64,000 nucleotides of DNA from Planktothrix sp. PCC 11201 (lineage in GTDB: Bacteria; Cyanobacteriota; Cyanobacteriia; Cyanobacteriales; Microcoleaceae): NCBI RefSeq assembly GCF_900009135.1, contig NZ_LT797709.1, forward strand, positions 62,001-126,000. The letters run 5' to 3'. The notes under the pieces are model-generated. The model searched no databases, had not been told where the DNA came from, and saw nothing but the letters and a program-made list of their open reading frames with translations. Each line of letters begins with the position of its first letter. Within the stretch, counting starts at the first letter, position 1. Both the position numbers and the translations under genes were made by a program. Positions 43,610 to 52,559 of this stretch are shown piece after piece.

Positions 43610-43867
43610 TTAACCCAGTAAAGGATCAAGTTTTCCCTGACGATCTAAGGCATAAATATCATCACACCCCCCAATATATTGATTATTAATAAAAATTTGG
43701 GGAAGTGAACGGCGACCATTAGCCCGTTGTGCCATTTTATCTCGTGCTACTTCATCCCCATCAATGCTATATTCGGTGAAGTCTAAGCCTTTACTTTTCA
43801 GCAATTCCTTAGCTCGAATACAGAAGGGACAGGTTCTCCAAGTGTAAATTTCAATGTTTGCTGCCAT
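43610..43867 (-). CDS. grxC: Glutaredoxin
   Basis: An 85-aa dithiol glutaredoxin. The active site is WRTCPFCIRAKELL (Cys at 12 and 15). The glutathione-binding residues appear in RRSLPQIFINNQYIGGCDDI. It reduces disulfides and glutathione mixed disulfides. It is upstream of gshB on the same strand. The sequence is intact and of normal length. Confidence 0.95.
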   Translation of the reverse strand: MAANIEIYTWRTCPFCIRAKELLKSKGLDFTEYSIDGDEVARDKMAQRANGRRSLPQIFINNQYIGGCDDIYALDRQGKLDPLLG

Positions 43868-43987
43868 ACAGGGTTCCAGAAATTGAATCGTTTTTCTTTA
43901 TGTTAATATAAAATCAAAAATTGATCCATTTTATTCTGAATACTCAGACTAAACCCACCCAGACTATCCTGATTTAAGTCAAGCAAA

Positions 43988-45427
43988 ATGTCAAATTATT
44001 TTTCTGTAATTGCACCTCAACCTCGGATTGCTGTTCCTACTTCCGATCCTTATAATCCAGGTTATATTGTACAACCAGGGACAGGTTTAGATGGTGTTGT
44101 TAAGATTCAAGATATTTCTGGTGGAAGCTGTACAGGCTCATTATTAATTACGGGTAATCATATTTTAACCGTCGCCCATTGTGTTACCGATAAATTGGGT
44201 CAACCTGATTATTATTCACCCTCAGAATATACCGTTTATTTTAACTTACCCTCGGGTCAAATAGCAATTCCGGTTTCTCAAATTTATATTCATCCCGAAT
44301 GGAGTCATGATTTTAATTTTAATAATGATATTGCTATTTTAGAACTGGCTCAACCTGCACCTCAAGAGGCAAATCGCTATCAGATTTATACCGAGTTTGA
44401 CGAGGTTGGTCAGGTGATACAAAAAGTAGGTTATGGTATTCCTGCAACGGGTAATTCAGGACAGAATGGCTATTCTGATCCTGTTCCAACTAAGCGTATA
44501 GGGAAAAATCGTTATGACGCTCTCGGTGAGTTATTTAATAGTACCCCTTACCATTATAATAATCAACCTGGCAAACAATTAGTTTATGATTTTGATAATG
44601 GTTTAGCCCAAAATGATGCCTTTGGACAAGAATTTGGGATTTATGATTTAGGATTGGGAGTAGAAGAAGTCAATATTAGTCCTGGAGATTCGGGGGGCCC
44701 AGGTTTTATTAATGGCAAAATTGCTGGTCTAACCTCCACCGGTTTTACCCCAGCAATGCCGGGTATTGATGTTACTAATAAATTAGATGAGAGCTTTGGA
44801 GAATATGCTTCCGATACCCGGGTTTCGGTTTATGCAGATTGGATTAATCAAATTATTAATCCTTCTCCCTATAGTGGAAATGATAATATTATCGGCACAA
44901 TTAATAACGATTTTCTCTATGGATATCAAGGAGATGATACAATTAAAGGTTTAGAGGGAGATGATAATATTTTTGGGGGAAAAGGTTCTGATGATCTCTA
45001 TGGAAATAAAGGAAATGATACTCTCTATGGAAATTTAGGATTTGATATTCTTTCGGGTGGATTAGGGGATGATTTTTTAGCTGGAGGTCAGGATTATGAT
45101 AATCTATATGGAGAAGCCGGAAATGATACCTTGACGGGAGATTTAGGAACCGATTATTTAACCGGAGGAATAGGATCGGATCTATTTATTCTTTCCTTGG
45201 TAACCTCTGGTTCAGATAAAATTTTAGCAGATTCTATCGTGGATTTTGAACCCGGTATTGATAAAATTGGTTTAACAGAAGGCCTGACCGAAGCAAATTT
45301 AATCTTGGAACTTTCAACCGATTTCCTTTCTGACACAGTAATTCGTGTCGCGGGATCAAATCAGGTTATCGGGACAGTTTATGGTATTTCTCCTCAACAA
45401 CTTCGAGGTCATTTTATTTCAATTTAA
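43988..45427 (+). CDS. Trypsin-like serine protease with RTX calcium-binding repeats
   Basis: A 479-aa protein. Residues about 25-290 form an S1 peptidase domain with the catalytic triad in LTVAHCV (His about 62), NNDIAILEL (Asp about 114) and SPGDSGGPG (Ser about 234). Residues about 300-400 carry RTX nonapeptides (GGKGSDDLYGNKGNDTLYG and similar), followed by a C-terminal DSIVDFEPGIDKIGL. There is no N-terminal signal peptide, so secretion by a type I system is likely. No export genes are adjacent. The RTX remnant at 9989-10507 has a related C-terminal architecture. Confidence 0.92.
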   Translation: MSNYFSVIAPQPRIAVPTSDPYNPGYIVQPGTGLDGVVKIQDISGGSCTGSLLITGNHILTVAHCVTDKLGQPDYYSPSEYTVYFNLPSGQIAIPVSQIYIHPEWSHDFNFNNDIAILELAQPAPQEANRYQIYTEFDEVGQVIQKVGYGIPATGNSGQNGYSDPVPTKRIGKNRYDALGELFNSTPYHYNNQPGKQLVYDFDNGLAQNDAFGQEFGIYDLGLGVEEVNISPGDSGGPGFINGKIAGLTSTGFTPAMPGIDVTNKLDESFGEYASDTRVSVYADWINQIINPSPYSGNDNIIGTINNDFLYGYQGDDTIKGLEGDDNIFGGKGSDDLYGNKGNDTLYGNLGFDILSGGLGDDFLAGGQDYDNLYGEAGNDTLTGDLGTDYLTGGIGSDLFILSLVTSGSDKILADSIVDFEPGIDKIGLTEGLTEANLILELSTDFLSDTVIRVAGSNQVIGTVYGISPQQLRGHFISI

Positions 45428-45665
45428 CTTTACTAATTAAGCGATCGCTGGTTCAGTTTAACACCGGAGCAATGAGCTAGATTTATATTGGATTTAACAT
45501 TAATCTGGTAAATTCGTAGTAAGCCCTTCAGGGCTTTTACCCTGAGATTAGATCCCCCTAAATACCCATTAAAAAGGGGGAATTGGGAGTCCTTGAACAT
45601 GGGGTTAGGGGTTATCTATAGCATTTTGCGAGTTGATGAAATACAAAAGTCAATTGAATATTAAT

Positions 45666-45733
45666 GGTGGGGTGCGGCGGGTTTTTCCAGCTAATCTGTG
45701 AGAAACACAAATCAACACAGAACCCGCCCCTAC
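45666..45733. repeat. Palindromic repeat family A, copy 5 (diverged left arm)
   Basis: Left arm GGTGGGGTGCGGCGGGTTT, right arm AACCCGCCCCTAC. It lies in the 463-base interval 45428-45890. That interval also holds another family A copy and a small hairpin AAGCCCTTCAGGGCTTTTA near 45521-45540, and no gene. Confidence 0.7.
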
Positions 45734-45776
45734 GTTAATTAAAGGGTTTGACCCCAGGCTCAAATCTGATGATTCT

Positions 45777-45834
45777 GTAGGGGCGGGTTCCCCTTGGGCT
45801 TCGATATCTATAAAAAATCTGCCTAAACCCGCCC
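45777..45834. repeat. Palindromic repeat family A, copy 6
   Basis: GTAGGGGCGGGTTCCCC at the left, TAAACCCGCCC at the right. Two copies of the same family within 170 bases indicate repeated insertion into this intergenic region. Confidence 0.8.
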
Positions 45835-45890
45835 TGACTATGCCCGATTAAGTCTAAAACTGCTGTAATGCTAAAGAAAAAGTCAATAGA

Positions 45891-46886
45891 CTAATCATCG
45901 CTAGAACAACTATCTCCAGAATCACCGGAATCTCCCCAGGAACAGCTATTATCGGAGTCAGAGTAATCATTATCACCGTAGTAACTATCGCCAGAATAGT
46001 CGCTATTAGAATACCTGCCCTTCTTAGGGTTTGGAATACATTTTTTCGTTAATTCTTTCACTATCTGATCAGCAGCTTCTTCTTGACCGAGAGGAACAAA
46101 AATAGAGCGAGTGATCTCCCCATTGGGTTCATCCGCAAATAAACGAGTTGTCAAAACAAAATCTTGATCGGGTTCTGATTTTTGTAATTGATAAAATAAT
46201 TCAAATTTTAAGACTCGTTTTGATAAATTGATGCTAGATAAATGATAGGGCGTTCCTTCCCAGCACCAATATTCATCATCTGCATAAAACGCATTTTCAC
46301 CAATATAAACATCATGAATATCTTTGCTGCTTTTGGCTGCTTTAAAAATCCCAGCTATAAAACATACTAATCCGATTCCGAAGCCAATACAGATCTCTAC
46401 TCCCAGTAAGTTAATCAGATCTTGAAGCCAATTTCCCGTCGGATGATAATGAAATTTTCTCCCGTTTAAAATTTCAATGATTAGAATAACAATTATTATA
46501 AACGGAGACCATAATAATAATATCCCAAGTCCTTGTAAAAAAATATGAGATGCAATCCATTTTCGATCTCGTTCGGTGTATTGCCAGCGATACCAATAGT
46601 TGTCAGGGCTACTAATAAAATCTCCGGCTAGTTGACGATTAATCTGATCGGTGATCTGAGTTTTTTTGAGATTAAGAATAGCCGCCCAAGCGATATAAAT
46701 AATTATCATTACAATCGAAACAACAAGAAGATCAAAAATGCCTATCACTAATAGTAAACCCGGGTCTATTAAGGGATAAATAAAACTCATTGAGATTATA
46801 AATAAAGCGGTTCCTAAGCCTAATATTACCCAAAGATTGGGGGAGCCGATTTGGGTTAATTCTTCTTTGTTAGTGTAAGCTTTCAT
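45891..46886 (-). CDS. Membrane protein with an Asp/Ser/Tyr-rich tail
   Basis: A 331-aa protein with about four transmembrane segments: two near residues 15-70, then about 115-140 and 165-190. A soluble domain follows (LYIGENAFYADDEYWCWEG-like, about 195-290). It ends in a low-complexity acidic tail built of NDYSDSDNSCSWGDSGDSG. I do not recognise a family. The tail could chelate metal ions. It is a single gene, with repeats on both sides. Confidence 0.75.
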   Translation of the reverse strand: MKAYTNKEELTQIGSPNLWVILGLGTALFIISMSFIYPLIDPGLLLVIGIFDLLVVSIVMIIIYIAWAAILNLKKTQITDQINRQLAGDFISSPDNYWYRWQYTERDRKWIASHIFLQGLGILLLWSPFIIIVILIIEILNGRKFHYHPTGNWLQDLINLLGVEICIGFGIGLVCFIAGIFKAAKSSKDIHDVYIGENAFYADDEYWCWEGTPYHLSSINLSKRVLKFELFYQLQKSEPDQDFVLTTRLFADEPNGEITRSIFVPLGQEEAADQIVKELTKKCIPNPKKGRYSNSDYSGDSYYGDNDYSDSDNSCSWGDSGDSGDSCSSDD

Positions 46887-46978
46887 GATTTTTTCCTTTG
46901 TTTAGTTAAGATTTACAGGTGTTTGAGAGAGTGCGATCGCATTTTTTAATCTTCAAAAGAACCTAAATTAAAAAAAGT

Positions 46979-47079
46979 GTAGGGGCGAGGCGCGCCTCGC
47001 CCCTACAGAAGAATTGAGAGATTTTTTAGGATTGATAATCTTAATTATTCTTTTGTACAATTCATTTAGAATTGCTATA
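46979..47079. mobile_element. MITE-like element (family B), inverted copy with 28-bp palindrome
   Basis: The 28-bp palindrome at 46979-47006 is identical to that at 4985-5012. To its right TTTTTTAGGATTGATAATCT resembles 54184-54204, and the end TTTTGTACAATTCATTTAGA then ATTGCTATA is the reverse complement of the TATAGCAA end. Its left end is not visible. No coding capacity. Confidence 0.6.
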
Positions 47080-47182
47080 ATATTGCCATAATTGGCGAAT
47101 GAATAGCCCTAAAACCGAACTTTTGCTGGCGAGATGCCCACACTAATTTTATCAGATAATATCCAGCATAACTTTATGTGTT

Positions 47183-48334
47183 TTATGCCGAAAGACTACT
47201 GATCAAATCAGTGGATTTTTCGGAAATCAAGCAGTTGACAACTCTTTCTAGTTTCTGTTGATATTCATCGGTATCCATATACCGTTCAGCAACATCTTCT
47301 AAGAGTGCAATATTTTTCGCATCGGCACTAAATGTAACCACATTTTCCTTAAAAATAGGCTGGAATCGCACATAGTTATTGGGGTCATCAAAAAGTTGTT
47401 CTACGATATAATCAACTGCATCACTAGAGCCATCAAAAAACACATCCATTAAAGGAATACTTCTAATTAAACTCATCCAATTTAAAGCACCCCACCCTTG
47501 AGCTTGTCGAACTGTAATTCGATGTAATCCAGCACCCGAACCAAAAGATGCAACAACATCAGGTAATTTTTTATGCTGTTTTCGACATTCAGCAATAGCA
47601 CACAAAGCGGGATTACTTGCTACGATACCTCCATCAATTAAGGGAATTCCATCAGGAGAAACTTTTAAGCTTTCATCTCCATTTTTTGCTTTTTCTTTTG
47701 CTTTTGCTTCTAAATGATCAATAAATTCTTCATTTTTAATAACATGAGCCGGAAAAGCAGCAGGTACAGCTGATGAAGCTCTACACACTTCCCAAATAGG
47801 TAAGGTTTGAAATTCAGGTTTGTTGCTTTTAAAGATTACAGCTTGATGATTATATACATCATAGCTAGTAATAATGACATTACTTTTTAATTCTCCAAAA
47901 CATTGACGACCAAAGATTTCTTTCAGGCTATATTCTAATCCAGTTCCATCATAAATTGGTTGACTCAAGAATTTCTTGATTTTTTCATTATCAATATCCC
48001 ACATATTCAGGATATTGAACGTGCTGAAATCAACAGTTTGGTTAAGATGCCTGATAATAATGCTTTTAAGGGTTTCTAAAAACTCAGGGAAAATATCTAA
48101 AGCATGGAGTTTATACAAAGCTTTGATGTCTTTAGCTGAGATTCCACAAGCAACTCCACAAGCAATAATACTCCCTGAAGATGTGCCAGCAATAATATCA
48201 AAGTATTCTCTCAATTCTTTATCAGGATTGATTGCTTTCAGCTTGTCTTCAACTGCTTCTAACATTGCTGCGGTTAAAATTCCTCGAATACCGCCACCAT
48301 CAAATGAAAGAATTCGGCGAGGTGTGTTAAACAT
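47183..48334 (-). CDS. Patatin-like phospholipase
   Basis: A 383-aa patatin-family lipid acyl hydrolase. The oxyanion-hole sequence is RILSFDGGGIRGILTA (about 7-22), the nucleophile elbow is IAGTSSGSIIACG (Ser about 52), and the catalytic Asp is in PLIDGGIVASNPALCA (about 233). Length is normal. The domain can release fatty acids from membrane lipids, and related proteins act as defence effectors when placed beside cyclic-nucleotide synthases. No such synthase or sensor is adjacent here, so a metabolic or secreted-effector role is equally possible. Confidence 0.92.
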   Translation of the reverse strand: MFNTPRRILSFDGGGIRGILTAAMLEAVEDKLKAINPDKELREYFDIIAGTSSGSIIACGVACGISAKDIKALYKLHALDIFPEFLETLKSIIIRHLNQTVDFSTFNILNMWDIDNEKIKKFLSQPIYDGTGLEYSLKEIFGRQCFGELKSNVIITSYDVYNHQAVIFKSNKPEFQTLPIWEVCRASSAVPAAFPAHVIKNEEFIDHLEAKAKEKAKNGDESLKVSPDGIPLIDGGIVASNPALCAIAECRKQHKKLPDVVASFGSGAGLHRITVRQAQGWGALNWMSLIRSIPLMDVFFDGSSDAVDYIVEQLFDDPNNYVRFQPIFKENVVTFSADAKNIALLEDVAERYMDTDEYQQKLERVVNCLISEKSTDLISSLSA

Positions 48335-48475
48335 TTTAGTTACTCCTTGATATCTATTAATTTGAGGCTATCTATGAATAATCGAAATTAGGACTGATTA
48401 AATAGCCTGGAAAAACTGGGATTAATTTTTGCTCAAACAAGACTTTGGTAAACTGGCTATTCTGCGAGTTATTCC

Positions 48476-48940
48476 TTATTGTGGTTTTTGAGGTTGTCGA
48501 TAGTAAAGACCAGGCCAATCAGGATTAGCATCAACCCAATATCTAACACCCTCTGTCAGTTTGCCGTTCAATTTCATTAACTGGCAATTTTCAACACCAG
48601 CCCTTGTACCTCCGTAAGGACATTTATCTTGGATACCTTTATAATAAATACCAGGCCACTTAGGATTAGCATCAACCCAGTATTTCACACCAGGAAAGAC
48701 GACTCCATTCCCAAAAGCCTGGAGTTGACAGTTGTCACCAGCAATAGAACCACCAAAAGGACAGGGATTTCGGATGATCGATTGTGCGACAAAGTATTCT
48801 GTTTTTGCTATATTATTGCTACTTTCTTGTTGAGTAAAACCTTGTTCAAAAGCAGCACTGCTTTGAGATAATCCTATAGATGGAAACAAAACTACAGCCG
48901 AAAAAAGAATTGTTGTAGCACTCAATAACCTCATGTTCAT
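48476..48940 (-). CDS. Secreted protein with two copies of an unrecognised Cys-containing repeat
   Basis: A 154-aa protein with an N-terminal signal peptide (about 1-29). Two similar units of about 44 residues follow. Each starts CPFGG or CPYGG, contains a Cys in NCQL, and ends YWVDANP(K/D)WPG(I/L)YY. The pattern C-P-x-G-G...CQL...G-V-(K/R)-Y-W-V-D-A-N-P is very regular. I do not recognise it. The two Cys per unit may form disulfides in the periplasm or outside. The gene lies next to but separated from the patatin gene. Confidence 0.75.
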   Translation of the reverse strand: MNMRLLSATTILFSAVVLFPSIGLSQSSAAFEQGFTQQESSNNIAKTEYFVAQSIIRNPCPFGGSIAGDNCQLQAFGNGVVFPGVKYWVDANPKWPGIYYKGIQDKCPYGGTRAGVENCQLMKLNGKLTEGVRYWVDANPDWPGLYYRQPQKPQ

Positions 48941-49025
48941 AGCTTTACCTCCCCAGATTGAAAACAGCTATATTAGACTTTCTAACTTGATGTTCTTAGA
49001 CTAACTTGATCACTTGTTGATTGAC

Positions 49026-49104
49026 AGTAAGAAAAGGTGATCACTTTAATGTAAAGAAACCTGAAGATAAACAAAGAACAGTAAAAAAAGTAAGAAAAGG
49101 TGAT
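49026..49104 (+). promoter_or_regulatory. Two identical 16-bp direct repeats upstream of the NB-ARC gene
   Basis: AGTAAGAAAAGGTGAT occurs at 49026-49041 and again at 49089-49104, 63 bases apart and within 120 bases of the start codon. They could be binding sites for a regulator. A similar AAAAGGTGA lies upstream of the other NB-ARC gene (minus strand, about 9950). Confidence 0.4.
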
Positions 49105-49142
49105 AGAATCCAAATAAAATGAGAGTGCGACGTTAATAAACC

Positions 49143-51003
49143 ATGCCAGAGATCACACCAGATGAAATTGTAGCTCTATTAACTCCTCTGTTTCCATCAA
49201 ATCGGTTGAGCGATACTCAAGAACTGGTGTTGCGGGGGTCTTGGCAGGGAGAATCTTATCAAGAAATTGCCACAGCCTTCGACTATGATACAGATTATAT
49301 TAAAGGGGTCGGTTCTCAGTTGTGGCGATCGCTCTCTCAAATCCTAGGAACTCCCGTTAGCAAATCTACTTTCCATGCAGTTATTCACTCCTATGCCCAT
49401 AAATCAAAACAGGTATCTAGTCAGTCTGAGATTATATCAAAACCATTAACAGCCGATGATTCTTCTTCCTATTTAAAGATCATAATAGCTAAAAAATTAG
49501 AATCACAAAAAATTATAAATCCTCTGAAATTTTATGGTTTAAACACAGCAATTGATGTTTCCTTTTTCTCTGGTAGAAACACTGAAATCTCAACGCTCAA
49601 ACAATGGATTTTAGAAGAAAACTGTCGCTTGATTGCTATTTCAGGGATGGTAGGAATTGGGAAAACGGCGTTATCCGTTAAACTGACCCATGAAATTAAG
49701 CAACAGTTTGAATTTGTTTTCTATTATAACCTTAATACTGGTTTATCTTTATCTGAATTATTAACAGAAATATGTGATTATTGTTTGATTTCTCTCTCTC
49801 CCCCCCCCCCGAATTTATCAAAGAATTGAAGTCGAAATTTTACGCTTTATTGAATACTTACAAAACCATCGCTGTTTAATTATATTTGATGGGTTTGATG
49901 CCATTTTTCAAGATAGAATGTTAACAGGAAACTACCGAAATGGATATGAAGAATATGGGCAACTGCTGCGACAACTAGGAGAAATTAACCATCAAAGTTG
50001 TATTCTAATCACCAGTCGAGAAACTCCTCAAAAAATTGCTGTTTTAGCCGGAAATCTTTTACCTGTGCGAGTCTTCAATTTAAAAGGTTTAGATTCTCAA
50101 GCAGGAGAGGAAATTTTAAAACTGAAACAGGTTAAAGGAAGTTCTTTAGAGTATAAAAAACTGGTTAGGGATTATTCGGGTAATCCTCTTTTATTAAAAC
50201 TGGTTGCTACATCAATTCAAGATTTATTTAACAATAGTATCGCAGAATTTATAAGCGAAAATCATCTAATTTTTAATGGAATAAAAGCAATATTGGATCA
50301 GCAATTCAACCATTTATCAGACTTAGAACAAAAGATCATGTACTGGTTGACAATTGAGGGTCAATCTGTTTCTGTTAAACAACTTATAGAAAATGTATTT
50401 CCACCTGTTTCTGAAGCCCTATTACTCGAAACTTTAGAATCTTTGCAACGGCGATCGCTAATTGAAAAAGAAAATTTAGGATTTACTCAAACTCATTTAA
50501 TTAGAGCTTATATAACAGAAAAAATTATTGAAGATTTTTATCAAGATTTAACTTGGGAATATGATAAAAAAACTCCTCGTTATTGTCCATTATTTTTGAT
50601 ATTGCAAAATTATCCAATTTTCCAAGCAACAGCAACCGATTCTGTTCGAGAGTATCAAAATTCTAGCCTAGTTCAGCCTTTAATTCAGAAACTTGTCGCC
50701 CGATATAATAGCCCAGAAGACGTAGCCGAACAGCTTAATATCATTTTAATCAAACTCAGAGAAATACAAGGCCCCTGCGGTTATGCTTTTGGAACTTTGA
50801 TTAATTTATTGTGTTTTCTCAATATAGATTTAGTCGGGGCAGATTTTTCAGAATTACCCCTCTGGGAAGCCGATCTAAGCTCCCTGAATTTAGAACAGAT
50901 TAACCTAAAAAATTGTGATTTGACCAAATCGATTTTTAGAGAAAAATTAGAAACCAACAGAGAAACCCGGTTCCTTCGAGAAACCCGGTTTCTGAGGTGC
51001 TAA
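49143..51003 (+). pseudogene. NB-ARC-type STAND ATPase split by a frameshift at a poly-C tract
   Basis: The 5' part (49143-49829, 228 aa) has an N-terminal helical/HTH region and Walker A GMVGIGKT (about 170-177), then leaves the frame at the C run. The 3' part reads from about 49811 in the next frame as RIYQRIEVEILRFIEYLQ and continues with Walker B CLIIFDGFD to a pentapeptide-like end (ADFSELPLWEADLSSLNLEQ). Removing one C joins both frames into about 619 aa. The last 25 codons come from an ETRFLRETRFLR repeat. Like the gene at 8143-9822 it lacks WD40 repeats. It may be dead, phase-variable or a sequencing artefact. Confidence 0.82.
49800..49810. repeat. Poly-C tract (11 C) inside the NB-ARC coding region
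   Basis: Eleven consecutive C follow TCTCTCTCT. This is the point where the reading frame is lost. With ten C the NB-ARC gene would be open throughout. Tracts like this change length by slipped-strand mispairing. Confidence 0.9.
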
Positions 51004-51004
51004 T

Positions 51005-51496
51005 TTAAGCCGCTTGTCGTTCTTCCTGATCAAAACCGTGTAAAATGGGTTCCGGGCCGAATTTAGAAGTTACTCTGAGCAAACGGGGAATTTCAAAACT
51101 ATTATAAACGCGAAACTCACTTTGAATAGTCGCTTCTGCGGTTCTAACGGCTTGGTTTAATACCAAAGAACCATCGGGGTCAGAAACAGAACGATGGAAG
51201 GTTCCGGGGGGAATCCTCAAAATGTGACGGTTGGCATCTAATCTAACAATATGATAGGGATCTTTCCAGGCAAAATTAACTAAATAAAAGGTACGTCCCC
51301 CACTCACCGCTAACAAATTATCTTCTTGATGAGGATGAAGATAAAATTGCCAATAGCCAGTTTCCGTATTATTCGGACTAATGGCTGGCCCCTCATGGAA
51401 TACTAAATCGCGGGCGTTTGAATTGGCAATAGTAATATCAAAAAAACGGACACTGGGGGTATCACGGAATTTATGAAAGGGGATTAATTCAAACAT
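51005..51496 (-). CDS. Cupin-fold conserved protein
   Basis: A 163-aa protein starting MFELIPFHKFRDTPSVRFFD. It has the double-stranded beta-helix signs YWQFYLHPHQEDNLLAVSGG and RTFYLVNF, with HPH and a later IPPGTFHRSV. The histidines could hold a metal, as in cupins and RmlC-like proteins. The ATG at 51496 is preferred, since the upstream reading (to 51550) adds a poor N-terminus. Substrate unknown. It overlaps the downstream end of the NB-ARC gene region. Confidence 0.75.
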   Translation of the reverse strand: MFELIPFHKFRDTPSVRFFDITIANSNARDLVFHEGPAISPNNTETGYWQFYLHPHQEDNLLAVSGGRTFYLVNFAWKDPYHIVRLDANRHILRIPPGTFHRSVSDPDGSLVLNQAVRTAEATIQSEFRVYNSFEIPRLLRVTSKFGPEPILHGFDQEERQAA

Positions 51497-51645
51497 ACAG
51501 ATTTTGTTTAGAGGATTCGTTTTTTTGTGGGTTATCCCTAGCTTAGTCACACTTGTTCAAACAATCAAAACCCATTGAGCATAATTTCCATGCGGAAACC
51601 GAATAGATGGGGGGAGAAGGAGAGGGGGAATTTTTAAGGTAAGAT

Positions 51646-51753
51646 GTAGTGAGTCCTTTAGGACTCTCTCAGAAAGCCCTGAAGGGCTGACTACGGTTTG
51701 TAGTGAGTCCTTTAGGACTCTCTCAGAAAGCCCTGAAGGGCTGACTACGGTTT
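51646..51753. repeat. Tandem 54-bp repeat with two hairpins per unit (family C)
   Basis: Two perfect copies, 51646-51699 and 51700-51753. Each contains GAGTCCTTTAGGACTC and AGCCCTGAAGGGCT, two small hairpins. The second copy ends 18 bases before the codon that should start recR. Related units occur at 25958-26040. Confidence 0.85.
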
Positions 51754-51771
51754 GGAATTGGAGGCAGTCCA

Positions 51772-52368
51772 ACGGTTTATACTCGTCCCTTAGCTCGACT
51801 CATTGAGCAATTACAGCATTTACCCGGTGTGGGGCCAAAAACCGCCCAACGCCTAGCGCTTCATATTATTAAGCGTCCCGATGAAGACGTGCAAGCCTTA
51901 GCTCAGGCGTTATTGGATGCGAAACAGCAAGTCGGTTTTTGTCAGGTTTGTTTTCATCTTTCGGCTGAACCCGTTTGTGATATTTGTCGCAACCTCCAAC
52001 GTGACCCCGATACAATTTGTGTGGTGTCCGACTCCCGGGATGTCATCGCTTTAGAAAAAACCAGGGAATATAAGGGTAAATATCATGTTTTGGGGGGGGT
52101 AATTTCTCCGATGGATGGGGTTGGCCCCGAACAATTAACCATTCAACCCCTAGTGCGGCGGGTGAGTCAACAACAGATTAAAGAAGTGATTATTGCCATT
52201 AGTCCTAGTATTGAGGGGGAAACCACGACCTTATATATCGGTCAACTGTTAAGACCTTTTACCAGAGTCACTCGAATTGCCTTTGGTTTACCGATGGGCG
52301 GCGAGTTAGAATATGCCGATGAAATTACCTTAGCCCGGGCATTGGAAGGGCGGCGAGAGTTAGATTAA
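51772..52368 (+). CDS. recR: Recombination protein RecR with an ACG in place of the start codon
   Basis: RecR works with RecF and RecO in recombinational repair of gaps. The protein reads [20 protein letters not shown], then a zinc finger [16 protein letters not shown] and a Toprim domain with [14 protein letters not shown] and [11 protein letters not shown]. The frame is open from 51745, but no ATG, GTG or TTG occurs before an internal GTG at 51829, which would delete the N-terminal helix. GGAGG at 51760-51764 is spaced correctly for the ACG at 51772. From ACG the product is 198 aa, the normal RecR size. The start is either a rare ACG or an ATG lost by mutation. Confidence 0.85.
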   Translation, partial: TVYTRPLARLIEQLQHLPGVGPKTAQRLALHIIKRPDEDVQALAQALLDAKQQVGFCQVCFHLSAEPVCDICRNLQRDPDTICVVSDSRDVIALEKTREYKGKYHVLGGVISPMDGVGPEQLTIQPLVRRVSQQQIKEVIIAISPSIEGETTTLYIGQLLRPFTRVTRIAFGLPMGGELEYADEITLARALEGRRELD

Positions 52369-52408
52369 AGAATACCCACCCGCCCAGAAACCGGGTTTCT
52401 GTCTTATA

Positions 52409-52444
52409 GCAGGGAACAGGGAACAGGGAACAGGGAACAGGGAA
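52409..52444. repeat. Heptameric tandem repeat (AGGGAAC)
   Basis: Five copies of AGGGAAC, and a final variant, lie downstream of recR. An AGAAACCGGGTTTCT palindrome occurs just before at 52386-52402. Confidence 0.8.
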
Positions 52445-52559
52445 TACCGGAGGAAAAGACTTCACCGTCTAGCTTTCAGCATCACTCTTTGTCCTAATAG
52501 GTCTGGTGACTGCTATATCTTAAAATTCTGAAGATAATCCCCCACAATCATGGCGTGCA

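Noticed and set aside
47183-48334. CBASS-type anti-phage system centred on the patatin gene
   Set aside because: Neighbours are a membrane protein and a secreted repeat protein; there is no cyclic-nucleotide synthase or HORMA/TRIP13 gene.
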